Shown here: piece by piece, positions 21,149 to 33,062 of the stretch | Numbering within the stretch: the first letter of the stretch is position 1 | Layout of the letters: the number at the start of each line of letters is the position of its first letter | Origin: Bidens hawaiensis | Lineage: Eukaryota > Streptophyta > Magnoliopsida > Asterales > Asteraceae | Direction of reading: 5' to 3' | Assembly (NCBI GenBank): GCA_021521415.1 | Contig: JAIQDT010003786.1 | Coordinates: 62,001-126,000 of the forward strand | DNA length: 64,000 bases | Notes under the pieces: model-generated | What the model was told of the DNA's origin: nothing | The model's input: the letters and a program-made list of their open reading frames with translations, nothing else | The model's database searches: none | Position numbers and translations under genes: made by a program

Positions 21149-22372
21149 GTGCGCGTGTGCTTGCGCTTACAAACTTATTGTATACTTGTGTGTTTAGTTA
21201 CAATCATTAACTGTAGGAGATATGATGTGTCCTTGAGACCGTATTTGAAGGGTGCAGGTAGGGTAGGAAATGTGAATGATAGGAGGTTTACATTGCGTGT
21301 AGGCTCTTGGAATGTAGGTACCTTGAATAGTAAGTTATTGGAGTTGGTGGATGTACTTAAAAAGCGTAGGGTACATATAGCGTGTCTTCAAGAAACTAGG
21401 TGGAAAGGGCAGAGAGGGGCCGAGTGCAACGGGTATAAGTTGTGGTATTCAGGGTCTGATGGGGCTAGGAATGGAGTGGGTTTTCTAGTGTCTAAATAAT
21501 TGCACTCAAATGCGATAGAGGTCATAAGACATAACGACAAGAATATGGTGCTTAGGCTAGTACTCGGGGAAGAAGTATTTGTTGTGGTATGTGCTTACGC
21601 GCCACATATAGGACTAGGGGATCAAGGAAAGAGAGAATTCTGGGATGGCTTAGATGCAGTTGTGGGGTACATACCTAGGAATGAGACGATTTGTATAGGA
21701 GGTGATTTTAATGGACACATCGGGATGCATAGTGATGGCTTCCATACCACACATGGGGGTTTTGGCTTTGGTAATAGGAATGAGACAGGCACGGATCTTC
21801 TAGACTTCGCGGTGGCCCATGACCTTGGTATTATAAACTCGTTCTTTAAAAAGAAGGATTCACATTTGGTTATGTTTAGCAGCAGGGGACGTAACACGCA
21901 GATAGACTATATACTGATGAGGCAAGGAGATCCATGTCGGTGGAAGGACTGCAAAGTTATCCCATGGGAGACAGTAGTAACACAACATCGATTGTTAGTG
22001 GCAGATATAGAGATGAGAAACAGGCTGCCCGGAAGGGAGAAGAAATACACACCCATGATTTGTTGGGGGAATTTAAAGGAAGACAAGTATCCTCTTTTCA
22101 AGAATAGAGTTCTCTCGCCGACACTAGTCGGACTAAATGGGGGCACAAGCCAAATGTGGTAAGCTATGGCGACAAAGATTACTCAAGTAGCTAAGGAGAC
22201 TCTTGGGGTCACAACGAGAAGGTTATGCGGACAGAAGGAGTCATGGTGGTGGAATAAGGACGTGCAAGAAAAGATAAAGGTTAAACAAGAAAGTTTTAGA
22301 GAGCTTATGATGTGCACAAACGAAGCAAAGCGAGTGGGATTGAGGGATGCTTATAAACAGGCAAAGAAATAA
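21149..22372 (+). pseudogene. LINE endonuclease domain, two early in-frame stops
   Basis: One frame runs from 21149 to 22372, with stop codons at 21497-21499 and 22160-22162. Endonuclease motifs are clear: L-R-V-G-S-W-N-V-G-T-L, the Mg-binding C-L-Q-E-T-R-W, I-G-G-D-F-N-G-H-I, N-T-Q-I-D-Y-I-L and a terminal T-Q-H-R-L-L-V-A-D. The catalytic Glu, Asp-x-Asn and His positions all appear intact, so decay is by nonsense changes rather than loss of active-site residues. The enzyme nicks target DNA to prime reverse transcription. The annotated start is simply the first ATG of the open stretch. Confidence 0.85.
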
Positions 22373-24140
22373 GCAAAAAAGGTGATCTCAGAAGCAAAGA
22401 ACACATTCTATACACGGATGTATGAAAGACTAGAAACAAAGGAGGGGAGAGCATCATATGTTCAAAATTGCTAAAGCAAGGGAGTGTAAGAGACAAGATT
22501 TAGAGGCTGTGAAGTTCATAAAGGGGGACGATGGACGAGTGTTAGTTAAAGAGCAAGACATAAAGCTGAGATGGCAAACTTACTTCCACGGTCTTTTCAA
22601 CAACAGGAGGGCATACCATGGAGAAAACTAGAACATAACTACACAAATACAACGGCAGAATATTTGCTACTGTCGACGCATCACACAGGAAGATGTAAGA
22701 ACTGCAATAAGGAAGATGGGAAGGGAAAGGCGGTTGGCCCGGACAACATACCCATAGAAGCGTGGAGATGTTTAGGAGATGAAGGAGTCTTATGGTTAAC
22801 TAATTTTTTCAATATTATCTTCAAAAATGGTAAGATGCCAAATCAATGGAGAACCAGTGCCGTAATCCCCATCTATAAGAACAAAGGAGACGCTCAATGT
22901 TGTGAAAACTACAGAGGAATTAAGTTTCTAAGCATACTATGAAACTACCGGAAAGAGTTATTGAGGCTAGAATTAGACGGGAGACCCAGGTTAAGGTAAA
23001 CCAGTTTGGATTCATGCTTGGGCGATCTATTACGGAGGCCATACATATACTAAGAAGATTGATGGAAAAGTATAGAGACAAAAAACGAGATCCCCATATG
23101 GTGTTCATAGACCTAGAAAAGGCGTATGATAGTGTGCCTCGTCAACTGCTGTGGGATAGCCTTGAAGGTAGAGGTGTACCCGAGAAATATGTAGACATAG
23201 TTCGGGATATGCATGTTAGGACTGACACAACCGTTCGTTCACCTATGGGGATACTGCCTCTTTCCTGGTGGAGATAGGCCTTCATCAAGGTTCAGCGTTG
23301 AGCCCCTTTCTTTTTGCAGTAGTCCTTGACGAGCTATCAAAGTCGATCCAAGAGAAAATCCCGTGGTGCATGATCTTCGCAGACGATATTGTTCTAGTTA
23401 CGGAGAGTAAACAAGATCTAAACAAGAGGCTAGACGAATGGCAAGTGGCTATAGAAAGGAAAGTCCTAAGAATTAGTCGTACCAGGACTGAGTATCTTCA
23501 CTGTGACTTTAGTGGGGTAAATGGAAATGAGGATATCCAAATCATCATCGAAGGCCAAGTGGTTCCGCAGACAACAAATTCAAGTATTTGGGGTCGTTCG
23601 TCCAGAGTGATGGAGGCATAGATAGTGATGTGACCCATCACATCCAGGTAGGTTGGTGTAGATGGAGAGCAGCTATAGGAGTTTTGTGCGACAGGAGGTT
23701 CCCAACTAAATTAAAGGGGAAAATTTATAGGGTTGCCATTCGACCGGTGATGTTGTATGAAACAGATTGTTGGGTCATTAAGAAGGCATACGCACGTAAG
23801 TTAGAGGTAACTGAGATGAGAATGCTGAGATGGATGTGTGGGAATACAAGATCTGACCGAATAAGAAACGACATATTTCAGGAAAAATTAGGAGTAGCTA
23901 ATATATTAGATAAGATAAGGGAGGGGAGATAGAGGTGGTTTGGTCACGTGAAGAGAAGACAAATGACTAATCCTGTTTGATCGGTAGAAAACATTACTGT
24001 AGAGGATAGTAGGGGTAGAGGTAGACCCAAATTGACTTGGGATGAGACGATTAGGCATGACCTGATAAACCTGCATCTCTCTGAGGATATGGTTGATGAT
24101 AGGACTTCTTGGAGTCGTAGGATTAGGATTAAGGACATTT
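22373..24140 (+). pseudogene. LINE reverse transcriptase and C-terminal region, multiple frameshifts
   Basis: Pieces in several frames. 22571-22942 carries K-A-V-G-P-D-N-I-P-I-E-A-W. 22939-23277 carries Q-F-G-F-M-L-G-R-S and V-F-I-D-L-E-K-A-Y-D-S-V. 23268-23621 carries L-H-Q-G-S-A-L-S-P-F-L-F and the catalytic F-A-D-D-I-V-L-V. 23588-23932 carries Y-E-T-D-C-W and M-L-R-W-M-C-G. After a stop at 23930-23932 the frame continues with R-W-F-G-H-V-K-R-R and R-G-R-G-R-P-K. All are standard plant RTE motifs in the right order, and no single frame spans the domain. Confidence 0.87.
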
Positions 24141-24515
24141 AGGGAGATGATATAGCTTTGGTTTTTGAATATATCTTAGATTCATAACCTTACTGACTTG
24201 GTATAATATGTTTTCTTACTACTATTGTTTATTTCTACTACTAATATTGCTAGTTATTATAATTATTTTGTCTACTTATCAACCTTTTTTTCCGTCAGTA
24301 CTAAATATTACACTGTTCCAATATTCTATTTTTATACTTTACCTACTAATCTACTATTATGTTTTTTGTTTTGGAGCTCGGGGTCCCTTGGAAACAGCCT
24401 CTTTATTCCCTAGGGATAGAGGTAAGGTTTGTGTACATCCCACCCTCCTCAGACCCTACTAATAGTTTTGCTATGTGTGGTATTTACTGGGTATGATAGT
24501 TGTTGTTTGTTGTAT

Positions 24516-25436
24516 AAGCAGTGGCATATTTAGACATTAATTTTAGGGGTAACGTTCAAATTCTTTTTATTAGTATCTCATACAATGTAAACGAAACAAA
24601 AGTATAAACACGATAATAAATACAATTAAACACGATAATAAAGCCAATGCTGGCTTCATTATTCGTTAAACCAAAAGAAAAATGGTATGCTTTGCTGTTT
24701 CCACCATTACACGAACAAAGTCACACATTCCATCAAATTTTGCAAATTTATCATCTTCATTTAAAATGTGACAAAAGGTCGTATGATCACCTGAAATACA
24801 CCGCATTTTAATTACTAAAATCATTTGGATATATCTCCGAAAATGCCACTATCTTAGATAAGTCAAACTAGGAAACGAATCTCATAGATTTAAAATGGAC
24901 GTATTTTCTAACAAACTAGTTGAGACATTACTGAATCTATTTCCATGTTTTTAAATTTGCATATCCAAGAAACATATTAAAAGTTACAACCTCAAAATGA
25001 TGATTCTGTTGAGCATGCATCCGTTTGATGTTTCTCGTTTAAACCAAAGAAAAAATGGTTAATGAATTTTATTTTCTTTGGGCTATAAAATTTGTTTAGG
25101 CTTTATTTGATTTGAACATTTAAAATATGATGATTCTATTGAACCTAATTATGTTTGATTTTTCTCGTTATAAAAAATAAAAAAAAAAGGTTAATAGTTT
25201 TTATTCGCTTTGGGCTATCAATTTGGTTTTGGCTCTATTTGTTTTGAACTTTTAAACCGGTTGGGCTTAAACAAATAGGGGTAACGTAACATTTTTTCAG
25301 GGATAACGACATATGAAAACATACCAAAAATGAAAAAAAATTACACTATCGAAAAAAAGTTGATGGGCAGCGGAGGCTATCTCTAGTTGTACTATACATT
25401 CGCCCCTAACTATAATTTAATTTAAGAAAAAGTATT
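24516..25436. other. Gene-free AT-rich stretch
   Basis: Contains the tandem pair at 25000-25255. The phrase 'ggggtaacgt' occurs near 24547 and 25282. No coding sequence is recognised. Confidence 0.45.
25000..25255 (+). repeat. Diverged tandem pair, units about 127 bp
   Basis: Each unit runs atgatgattct(g/a)ttga... through ctttgggctat to a ttgaac(a/t)tttaaa end. The two units abut and differ by many substitutions and small indels. Confidence 0.8.
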
Positions 25437-25609
25437 AAGGTGTGTTTGGGTGAGATTTTAAATTTTGCTTATTTAATTTTTTAAAAAACAAAAGGTGTTT
25501 GGGAAAGCCTCTCCAAAAGATTCAAAATAAAGCTTTTTAAAGGTATTTTGTTTTCAAAATTCAAATAAGCAAATAACAAAGTTTGAAAAGCTCACACAAA
25601 CACCCCCCA
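25437..25609. mobile_element. hAT-like MITE, about 173 bp
   Basis: The left end ggtgtgtttgggtgagattt and the complement of the right end, ggggtgtttgtgtgagcttt, form imperfect inverted repeats. GTGTTTGG-type ends are common in hAT-derived MITEs. No coding sequence. A clean 8-bp TSD could not be identified. Confidence 0.55.
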
Positions 25610-25732
25610 AAAAATAAGTTATCAATAGAATTAACCGGTCACTGAAAAATTTAGAAATGTAATAAATGCATAATAATAAAAATAAAACACATTAGACAGT
25701 TAAATATTTTGAAATTATTATTAGATAACCAA

Positions 25733-26114
25733 TGTTAGGCCCATTTTGTATTTAGTCTTTCGTATTTGATTGCACTTTGTCGTTTATGTATGTTAGCTAG
25801 TCGGACTTTGTTAATTTGTATGTTTGGGTCCAAGGCCATGTAGTTTGGAGCCCATTGGGCCGTAAATAATGAAATGAATATGCATGAGTACACACACTAT
25901 AAATAGTGTGTGAATCTCATGCAAACTAACCTTTTGTTAAATTTTTATCCTTATCTATACTAAAACTCTCTCTTTTCTCATTCACTCACGGAAACAAACA
26001 ATAACCAAACAAGATCCGAGATCTCGGTCCTCACTAGTGATTTTCACTAATTAGTGTAGAGGTTGATCCAAGTAGACTAGTGTTGTGTTGTTAGATCCGT
26101 CCAAGGGACCTACA
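25733..26114 (+). repeat. 5' LTR of SIRE-1
   Basis: TGTTAGGCCC...GACCTACA. A TATAAATA box at 25898-25905 sits in a perfect inverted repeat (arms cacacactat and atagtgtgtg, 2-base loop; 25891-25912), so the TATA box is the centre of a hairpin. Confidence 0.88.
25898..25905 (+). promoter_or_regulatory. LTR TATA box of SIRE-1
   Basis: TATAAATA about 165 bases into the LTR, followed by a C/T-rich region. The 3' LTR has TATAAATG at the same place. Confidence 0.7.
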
Positions 26115-26116
26115 AC

Positions 26117-26128
26117 TAGTATCAGAGC
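26117..26128 (+). promoter_or_regulatory. Primer-binding site of SIRE-1
   Basis: tagtatcagagc differs from the TGGTATCAGAGC consensus at one position and begins two bases after the LTR. Confidence 0.82.
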
Positions 26129-26597
26129 TTTCAGGCTCTACTAGTTGTGACTCTTGGGTCACAACCTTAGACTTTGGTCTTGTTTGTGTTGAAGACGGAT
26201 TTTCAAGTGTTTTAGTGGGTTACAGGTTCCTCAAAGTGAATATAAAGTATTTAAAATGTCACACCCTCAAAATCCACTAACGGAGTTTTACCGTCAGAGG
26301 GTGTGAACTAACAGGATCGGAATCATCAGTTATAATCAAACCATAAAACAAAGTTTCAAAACCATGAAAACGTTTACGAGTAATTAAATGCTGAAGCGTA
26401 AAAACCTTTAACCAAAAGTTGCGTCACGCAGGATGACTTAAAACCAATGATAACCGTTAAAAATAAGTTTGCATAACAAAAGCGTTTTCAAGCAATGCAT
26501 GTTCCTAAACCGCGCGCCCACCTCGGCTACCTGAGAATAACATACTAAAAGTGTCAACACAAGGTTGGTGAGTTCACAAGTATATAAAATAAAACAT

Positions 26598-26655
26598 TTA
26601 GCGTTTGCGTTCAGCGTTTTGCGTTACAGCGTTTTGCGTTCCAGCGTTTACCAGA
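26598..26655. repeat. Short GCGTTTTGCGTT tandem repeats
   Basis: Four or five copies of gcgtt(t)tgcgtt(c/a)ca within about 55 bases of the gypsy LTR. Confidence 0.75.
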
Positions 26656-27308
26656 TAGTGTTATGTCAATTATATATCTATAGGTAGCTAGCCTATAAAA
26701 CAAGTATCACTAAGTGTTCGACACCGAAGCTGACTGTTTATCAATTTGTCTTGCCACCAGGTCATCCAGACCATGGTATGTGTTTAGCCAAGATTACACT
26801 CGCTCGACATCCAGTCGAGTTTAGCGTTGGGTGGGGTTTGTCAAACCCAGTAGTACTACTCAACAGTGGCTCGCTATTATCCAAATATTAACCGGTTCGA
26901 TGTGAATGAAGGACTTTAGTTAACGCGTTTGCCACTTAGTCTTTACAAGTGATATATAATCTATATTAACAAAATCTTAAATGCGTTTCGGAGTATGTTA
27001 TCTCCCCCAAGTGAAAAGCGTTTAAAAAGTTTAAAAGGGGAAAGTGAATCTCACTGTTTGCGAAGAAATTCCCAAATTAAATCACCAAGATGCGCGTCAC
27101 AGAAAAACTCTCTCTAGCGTTCTAAAACAACAAAGAGATTTTTCTAAGTGTCGGAATATTATCGAGTCTCTAGACCCGGCACACAATACCTATGCACATA
27201 ACATGTTTCGTGTTTTGTTTGTGAATCGTGTGTGACTTTAACAAGTGTATTTGTGATACGTTACATGTGTAAGCAATTTTATACGTGTAATGTATTCATA
27301 AAGTACAT

Positions 27309-27480
27309 CACTAGCAATTACTCCCCGTAAGGGCAAATTGGTCAACACATAACAATTAACTAGCCATTATTCCCCATGAGGGCAATTTGGTCAAATCATG
27401 GCAATCAATTAGCAATTATTCCCCGCAAGGGAATTTTGGTCAAAACATAACAATTATATAGCAAGTATCATGTTTCATGC
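27309..27480. repeat. Three-unit tandem repeat, about 56 bp per unit
   Basis: Each unit contains tagcaattattcccc(g/a)(c/t)(a/g)agggcaa and ttggtcaaa-cata-caatta. Three diverged copies in tandem within the gypsy LTR. Confidence 0.82.
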
Positions 27481-28691
27481 ATTTTCACACAACTCAGCAG
27501 CTAGTTTCACCGAGACAGCAATTCTACTTGAAAGATTGTACTATTCCACCGATCATAGCATCTCAATTAATTTACCAAAATTCATCACAGAAGCACATAT
27601 GTCTTAGGTTTCCAGAACATATTTTATTATATTTTTATTCCACATAGTTTTCTCACAATCATCAAATCATTACAGCAAACTCATAACAGTCAAATTCATG
27701 CGCAACAGAATGTTATTTGAAATTACCGTTAAACGAAAAATCCAATAAATGCAAGACCACTTGGGTTAGGTTCCTAACTCAATAATTCAACTTCCAGAAG
27801 TGGAACCAACCCAATTGGTCTCGTAGTTCATGAGATATAATATTTACAAAACAACCTAACAGCAGGTCTAACAGCTCAGCTTTGCACAACGTTTTTGTAA
27901 AATCATAAAAGTTAACTTCTACTTGTCCAAAAATTACAAATTTATATTCTATAGAAACTAGACTCAACCTAGTTTACTGTAGTACCAATAATCTCAACCA
28001 ATTTTCACCTTTACACCTCGTTACAGTCAATTTAACATCACTAACACATTCTGTCTAGAAACTGTTTGCATCCAAACTCAACATATTAACTATCTATGGA
28101 CTATCATGCATTCATATGACACTCTAGACTCCATAAACACCATCCATGCACATCAGTTACACATTACATACATGATTAGGGTTTTTGTTTGAACTCAAAT
28201 CAAAGACACAACAATTAACGTGTAACAATATCAATACTAGTTATCATATCATTATCAAATCAACAACAATCATATTAACACAACACCATATCAAAATCGG
28301 CAGCTAGGGTTTGTAATTAACCCAACAAACATCAAAATCAAGTATAAAGGATGCATAGGATAATCGATTATACCTTCCTAGCACCTAATTCTTCAATCAA
28401 AAGCTTGCAATCCTAGTTGTATGTGTGTGTATAGGTGACGGCAGCCAAGTGAAGCCAAGGGGAGAGGAGACCGATCGGAAGTGTGTGGGGAAGAAAATAA
28501 TAAGTTAGGGTTTGTTTATTATTATTATTATTATTTATAATAATCTATGTTACACTTTGGCCCCTCCACTTCTAAGTATTACTTATCTAGCTTAACTAAC
28601 TTGTTTACATCTTGAGTTAGTGTATATAACGATGTTATCATATAACACCTAAGTCTAACACATAATTATCACATAATTACTGTTTTGACGT

Positions 28692-29169
28692 TGTAGGTTC
28701 CCTGGACGGATCACACGAGATATCCCGATATACACAGGTGCGGAATCCCTGTGTAGATCGTTACGGACGTAGAATATAATCACACAATCACACGTACACA
28801 CGATACGAACAAAACTCATGTTATATTGATAACTCGAACCGTGTTACTTACAGACTCACGTCAATAGACTCACGTAAACTGAACTCGATCAACCAAAACA
28901 CTAACTGACCAACTACTGATTCACCAACTAACAGTAAACCCGTAAACTATTTAAATACACGACAACTTCGCCTCAGGCGAAGTTGTCTATAACTTCGGTC
29001 GTTGAACAAGTTCGCCTAGGCGAACTTGTCAACAACTTCGCTTGGTTAACAAGTTCGCCTAAGCGAACTTGTCAACAACTTCGCTTCTAAACAAACAATT
29101 ACATAAACAATATTACAGACTCGATTACAGACTTTAGACATATGAACTACTGACATCTATGCACCAACA
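28692..29169 (-). repeat. 3' LTR of element A
   Basis: 478 bp, TGTAGGTTCC...GCACCAACA on the plus strand. Carries three near-perfect palindromes at 28962-28986, 29006-29029 and 29049-29072. Confidence 0.95.
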
Positions 29170-29182
29170 GACTCCCCCTTGG
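29170..29182 (-). promoter_or_regulatory. Polypurine tract of element A
   Basis: gactcccccttgg is ccaagggggagtc on the minus strand, directly before the 3' LTR. It matches the SIRE-2 polypurine tract caagggggagat. Confidence 0.85.
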
Positions 29183-29233
29183 CAGTAGCTTTATATCTTG
29201 ATCTTTCAGCTCTTGTCTCGTAATCCTGTATCT

Positions 29234-32065
29234 TCATGCGTGCACTCCTTCTCTCACACACACCGTGACTACTCGCTGATATTTCCTTGCTTCATCCTTC
29301 CAAGCAGGAATGTAGAATATCTTCTTTTCGTTCAACGCTTGCAATTCAGCTTTCGATAAGTTAACAAGATGCATCGGGTCATACACCCTCAGCACTTCTT
29401 GTTCATCTTCGTCTTCCATCACGGCTTCAGCAGTCTGGCAATCAACATACCACCATTTCAGATTCTTCAACACATCTTGAGGCATATTCTTCATCGGAAC
29501 CTCCTTGATGCATCGGATCGTCTTGTACTTCATCACCATCCATTGCTTGCCATCTGCTCTCAATCCCCTCTCTGTATCCTCCACGAGCTTTCCCTTCTGT
29601 GGCTTTAATAGTTCAAACTTCTTTTCTTTTACGCCTTCTTTCCACACAATCTTCTCAATCATTCTCGCCATATTGTTGTCACTTCTGTTTATTAGGCCCA
29701 ACCTTCCCAAATCTTTCACCTCGCATTCCGGCAACGTATTGAGAGATCTCAACATTCTCTTGAAGTATTGAATGCCATCATAACGCTTCACCACAAACAA
29801 CTTGATCTGTTCATCATAAATCCAACAGATGATTCCGTTCTTCGACTCAGCATAGCCTTTGATGTTATAACTTTTCTTGAACATGGCTGGAACAGCAGGC
29901 TTCTTGGTCTTGATAAACCAATGAGCACAGCCTTCCTTCCACCTAGGCTGCTCCTCCCACTCAGTCTCATCCATCTCAGCACTCACGTCGGCTTTCTCAA
30001 CCTCAGGGATCTCGTGTTCAACGTTTTCTTCTACTATCTCCCCCTCTTCTATTCCATCTTCAATCTCAATCTGCTCACCGATCTTCTCAATCATATCACT
30101 CGGTAGCACATCTTCATCAAATAGTACCTCATCACTGAACATGTCATCGTCGAGCTCTTTCAGCGCATCTATCACATCATCTTCAACTAACACCACATCA
30201 TCACCAGAACCACCAGCCACGTCAGTAGACTCCCCCTCAGCTGTGGAAGTACCAAGAGCTTCAGAAGTTCTTGGCAGCTCACCACCTGCATCTTTCGATG
30301 CATTAGGATCATCGTCACGGTCATTCCTCTTCTTCGTTCTGAGCTCGTCGCCCTTACAGCTCATCTCTCCCTGAGATGCCAAGAACTCCTTCAAGGCATC
30401 TATGATTTTCCCATGCTCTACCAGGAGGGATACCTGTAGTTGATTTGCTTCCACTAGGCTTTGAATAGTCTTCGATTATTCTGCCACGATCCGCTCTAGT
30501 GAAGCTATTCTCTCTGTGTTTGACATTGGCGAAGGCGAGACTCCAGAAGCAGGCGTAACCGCAGGTGGTACCATACCTGATAACCCTGCAGCTGTGACGA
30601 CCGTTGACTCCACAAAACGAGCAGCTACCACTGATTGAGTAAGCGTTGGCGGTGGTAGAGACACGATCTCCGGAGTCGATGTCTGGATGGTAGTGGTGGA
30701 TGGAATGCCAGCCGTTGATGTAGCCACCACGGAAACATTCGCAGCTCTTGTACTCGTCACCTGTATAGAAGAAGGAACAATGGACATACCAGACAGTGCG
30801 GCCGGAGCAAATCGTACAGTCCTTGAAGTCTCTCCAGCTCCCATGCCAGCACCTGTCCTCTCCCGTCTTGATCTTCTAATCAGCTTATGAATGTCCTCTT
30901 CCTCTTCCAACTCATCATCATCCTCTGTTCTCTTCCTCTTCCCAATCGTTCTTTCTCGAGACACCATCAACCATCTCCCCTCATTCATAATCTCATCTAG
31001 ATCGGAGTCAGCCATCGACGTAGCTGCTCTAGTCATACTTACATCCAAACTTTGTGCAGCCGAGACCTGCACCTCTTCCACTTGATCCATGTCAAAGTAG
31101 CCTTGACCTCCAAAAACAGCGTCAAGGTCTATATCCTCAGCCGTTGATACAACAGGCACAGCAGGAGCAGGAACAGCTTGAGTTGCTCTTGCCTGTTGCG
31201 GTTGAGGATCTCTGAACTCGTCCCCACCAGCAGGAACATACTCTGGGTTAATTAAAAACCCAAATAGAGGAGTATGCCTGGGACGACGTTCAGGATTGCT
31301 CCTCGCACTTGACGTGCGGCATTGAGCAAAGATACGTTTACTCACTGATTCGACGTATCTGATTGGGCGTCTCTGAGGTAGACTCGGCGCCACATGGTTC
31401 AATATCATCTGTAAAAAGCGTGGGTACATGATGAACCGCTCCCGAGACATCGCCCGTCTTTATCTATCAAGCTCATAAAAGACCATTTGACTGAAACTAT
31501 AACGCTTGTTATAGGTCAGTGCAGTCATGGCAGACTGCATGGTCGCACCCATACCGTCTGTGCCCGCCTTCCTCCCCGACATGCACACGATCATAACGTG
31601 CATGAGGAAGCGCCACTGGTCTAGAAGGAAACCCTTCCTCCTCTAGGTATCTCCTAATGGACCAGAGTAGCCCATTCGAAGAAACGCTCCATCACGAAAC
31701 GGAGCTACGAACTCAGTTGGATCGTCTCGAGTCTCCTCACCAAACCGTAGCGCCACCCGGATCTGTTCAGAGTTGAACTGAACCTGTTGATTGTTCACCG
31801 TAGCTCTCATCACCGGGGGCTCAACACGGCAATCATATTCTACCGTCTCCCAGAAGTCTTTGATGTTCGGTAGAGATATCGGCAGTGTGTTGGTGATGGC
31901 ATGAAAGATCCTCGAGCGCAAGAGGAAAGTGATAATTTCGCGGTAGTCGTCCACACCGCTCGCCTCCGGGTCAAGAGTGATGCACATATTGTGACCCGGG
32001 AAAAACTGTCTCTGATTGTCACCATCATCGCCTCCTGCACCACCAGCACCCGCTATCGCATCCAT
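29234..32065 (-). pseudogene. ORF2 homologue of element A: one frame with three internal stops
   Basis: From the ATG at 32065 a single 944-codon frame runs to a TGA at 29234-29236. It is interrupted only by TAG at 31643-31645, TAA at 31460-31462 and TAA at 30476-30478, with no frameshift in 2.8 kb. The N-terminal domain has F-L-L-R-S-R-I-F-H-A-I, I-K-D-F-W and, after the first two stops, R-F-I-M-Y-P-R-F-L-Q-M-I. The middle is rich in Ala, Thr, Asp and Glu, with a likely coiled coil near the third stop. The C-terminal domain has S-Y-N-I-K-G-Y, G-I-I-C-W-I-Y-D and V-Y-D-P-M-H-L. Homologues are ORF2 of SIRE-2 and SIRE-1. No signal peptide, hydrophobic membrane segment or known catalytic motif is visible. 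Function unknown; 'env-like' is only a label inherited from SIRE literature. Confidence 0.8.
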
Positions 32066-32570
32066 ATCTGCAACAAACTAACCAAGTTAGAATGACACAA
32101 AGACATAGCAAAAGTTCGCTTTGTTACCATGAGCGAAGTTGTGATAAACTCTGGATAGGCGAAGTTAAAGTTGAGGCGAAGTTGGGAAAAACTTCGCTTC
32201 AGCTTTAAGTTCGTCTAATTAACACTAAGTAAAATTGATCTTAGGCGAAGTTAAAGTTAACTTCGCCTCATCACAACATCGCCTTAGGCGAATTTAAGTT
32301 CTGGGCGAAGTTACGGATAACTTCGCCTCAGGCGAACTTAAGCTTCGGGCGAAGTTACGGATAACTTCGCCTCAGGCGAACTTAAGCTCCAGGCGAAGTT
32401 ACGGATAAGTTCGCCTAAACCCTAACTTCGCCTGAATCTGAATCGGCGACAGTGAGATTCATGGAACAACGTGCAGTTGATGATTCGGCTAGTTTTAGAC
32501 GATTAAGCACTCGTAAACACAAGTTTTAAGCACTCGTAAACACAAGTTTTAAGGACATGTTGATGATTCG
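32066..32570 (-). promoter_or_regulatory. Leader of element A with an AGGCGAAGTT motif cluster
   Basis: At 32110-32440 the motif AGGCGAAGTT and its complement AACTTCGCCT occur about 15 times, often as facing pairs. One roughly 55-base unit (gggcgaagttacggataact and onward) is repeated three times. A 24-bp tandem duplication containing aagcactcgtaaacacaagt lies at 32504-32551. The cluster sits between the primer site and the ORF2 start. Confidence 0.85.
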
Positions 32571-32582
32571 GCTCTGATACCA
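32571..32582 (-). promoter_or_regulatory. Primer-binding site of element A
   Basis: gctctgatacca is a perfect complement of TGGTATCAGAGC, two bases from the right LTR. Confidence 0.95.
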
Positions 32583-32584
32583 AT

Positions 32585-33062
32585 TGTAGGTTCCCTGGAC
32601 GGATCACACGAGATATCCCGATATACACAGGTGCGGAATCCCTGTGTAAATCGTTACGGACGTAGAATATAATCACACAATCACACGTACACACGATACG
32701 AACAAAACTCACGTTATATTGATAACTCGAACCGTGTTACTTACAGACTCACGTCAATAGACTCACGTAAACTGAACTCGATCAACCAAAACACTAACTA
32801 ACCAACTACTGATTCACCAACTAACAGTAAACCCGTAAACTATTTAAATACACGACAACTTCGCCTCAGGCGAAGTTGTCTATAACTTCGCTCGATGAAC
32901 AAGTTCGCCTAGGCGAACTTGTCAACAACTTCGCTTGGTTAACAAGTTCGCCTAAGCGAACTTGTCAACAACTTCGCTTCTAAACAAACAATTACATAAA
33001 CAATATTACAGACTCGATTACAGACTTTAGACATATGAACTACTGACATCTATGCACCAACA
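32585..33062 (-). repeat. 5' LTR of element A with palindromic U3
   Basis: 478 bp. On the minus strand, three palindromes of the AGGCGAA/TTCGCCT type lie within about 110 bases upstream of a TATTTAAATA box (32841-32850), where a U3 enhancer would be expected. Confidence 0.93.

Larger units (their letters stand above)
21149..24515 (+). mobile_element. RTE-type LINE (non-LTR retrotransposon), decayed
   Basis: In order: an apurinic-type endonuclease, a reverse transcriptase, a C-terminal region, then a 3' tail with G-A-T-A-G-A-G-G-T-A-A-G-like text (24410-24470) and a TTG-rich end. The single endonuclease-RT ORF without a separate ORF1, and the short simple-repeat 3' end, are RTE features. No TSD was found, and the 5' limit is uncertain. 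A second copy of the same 3' tail is at 63590-63835 on the other strand. Confidence 0.85.
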
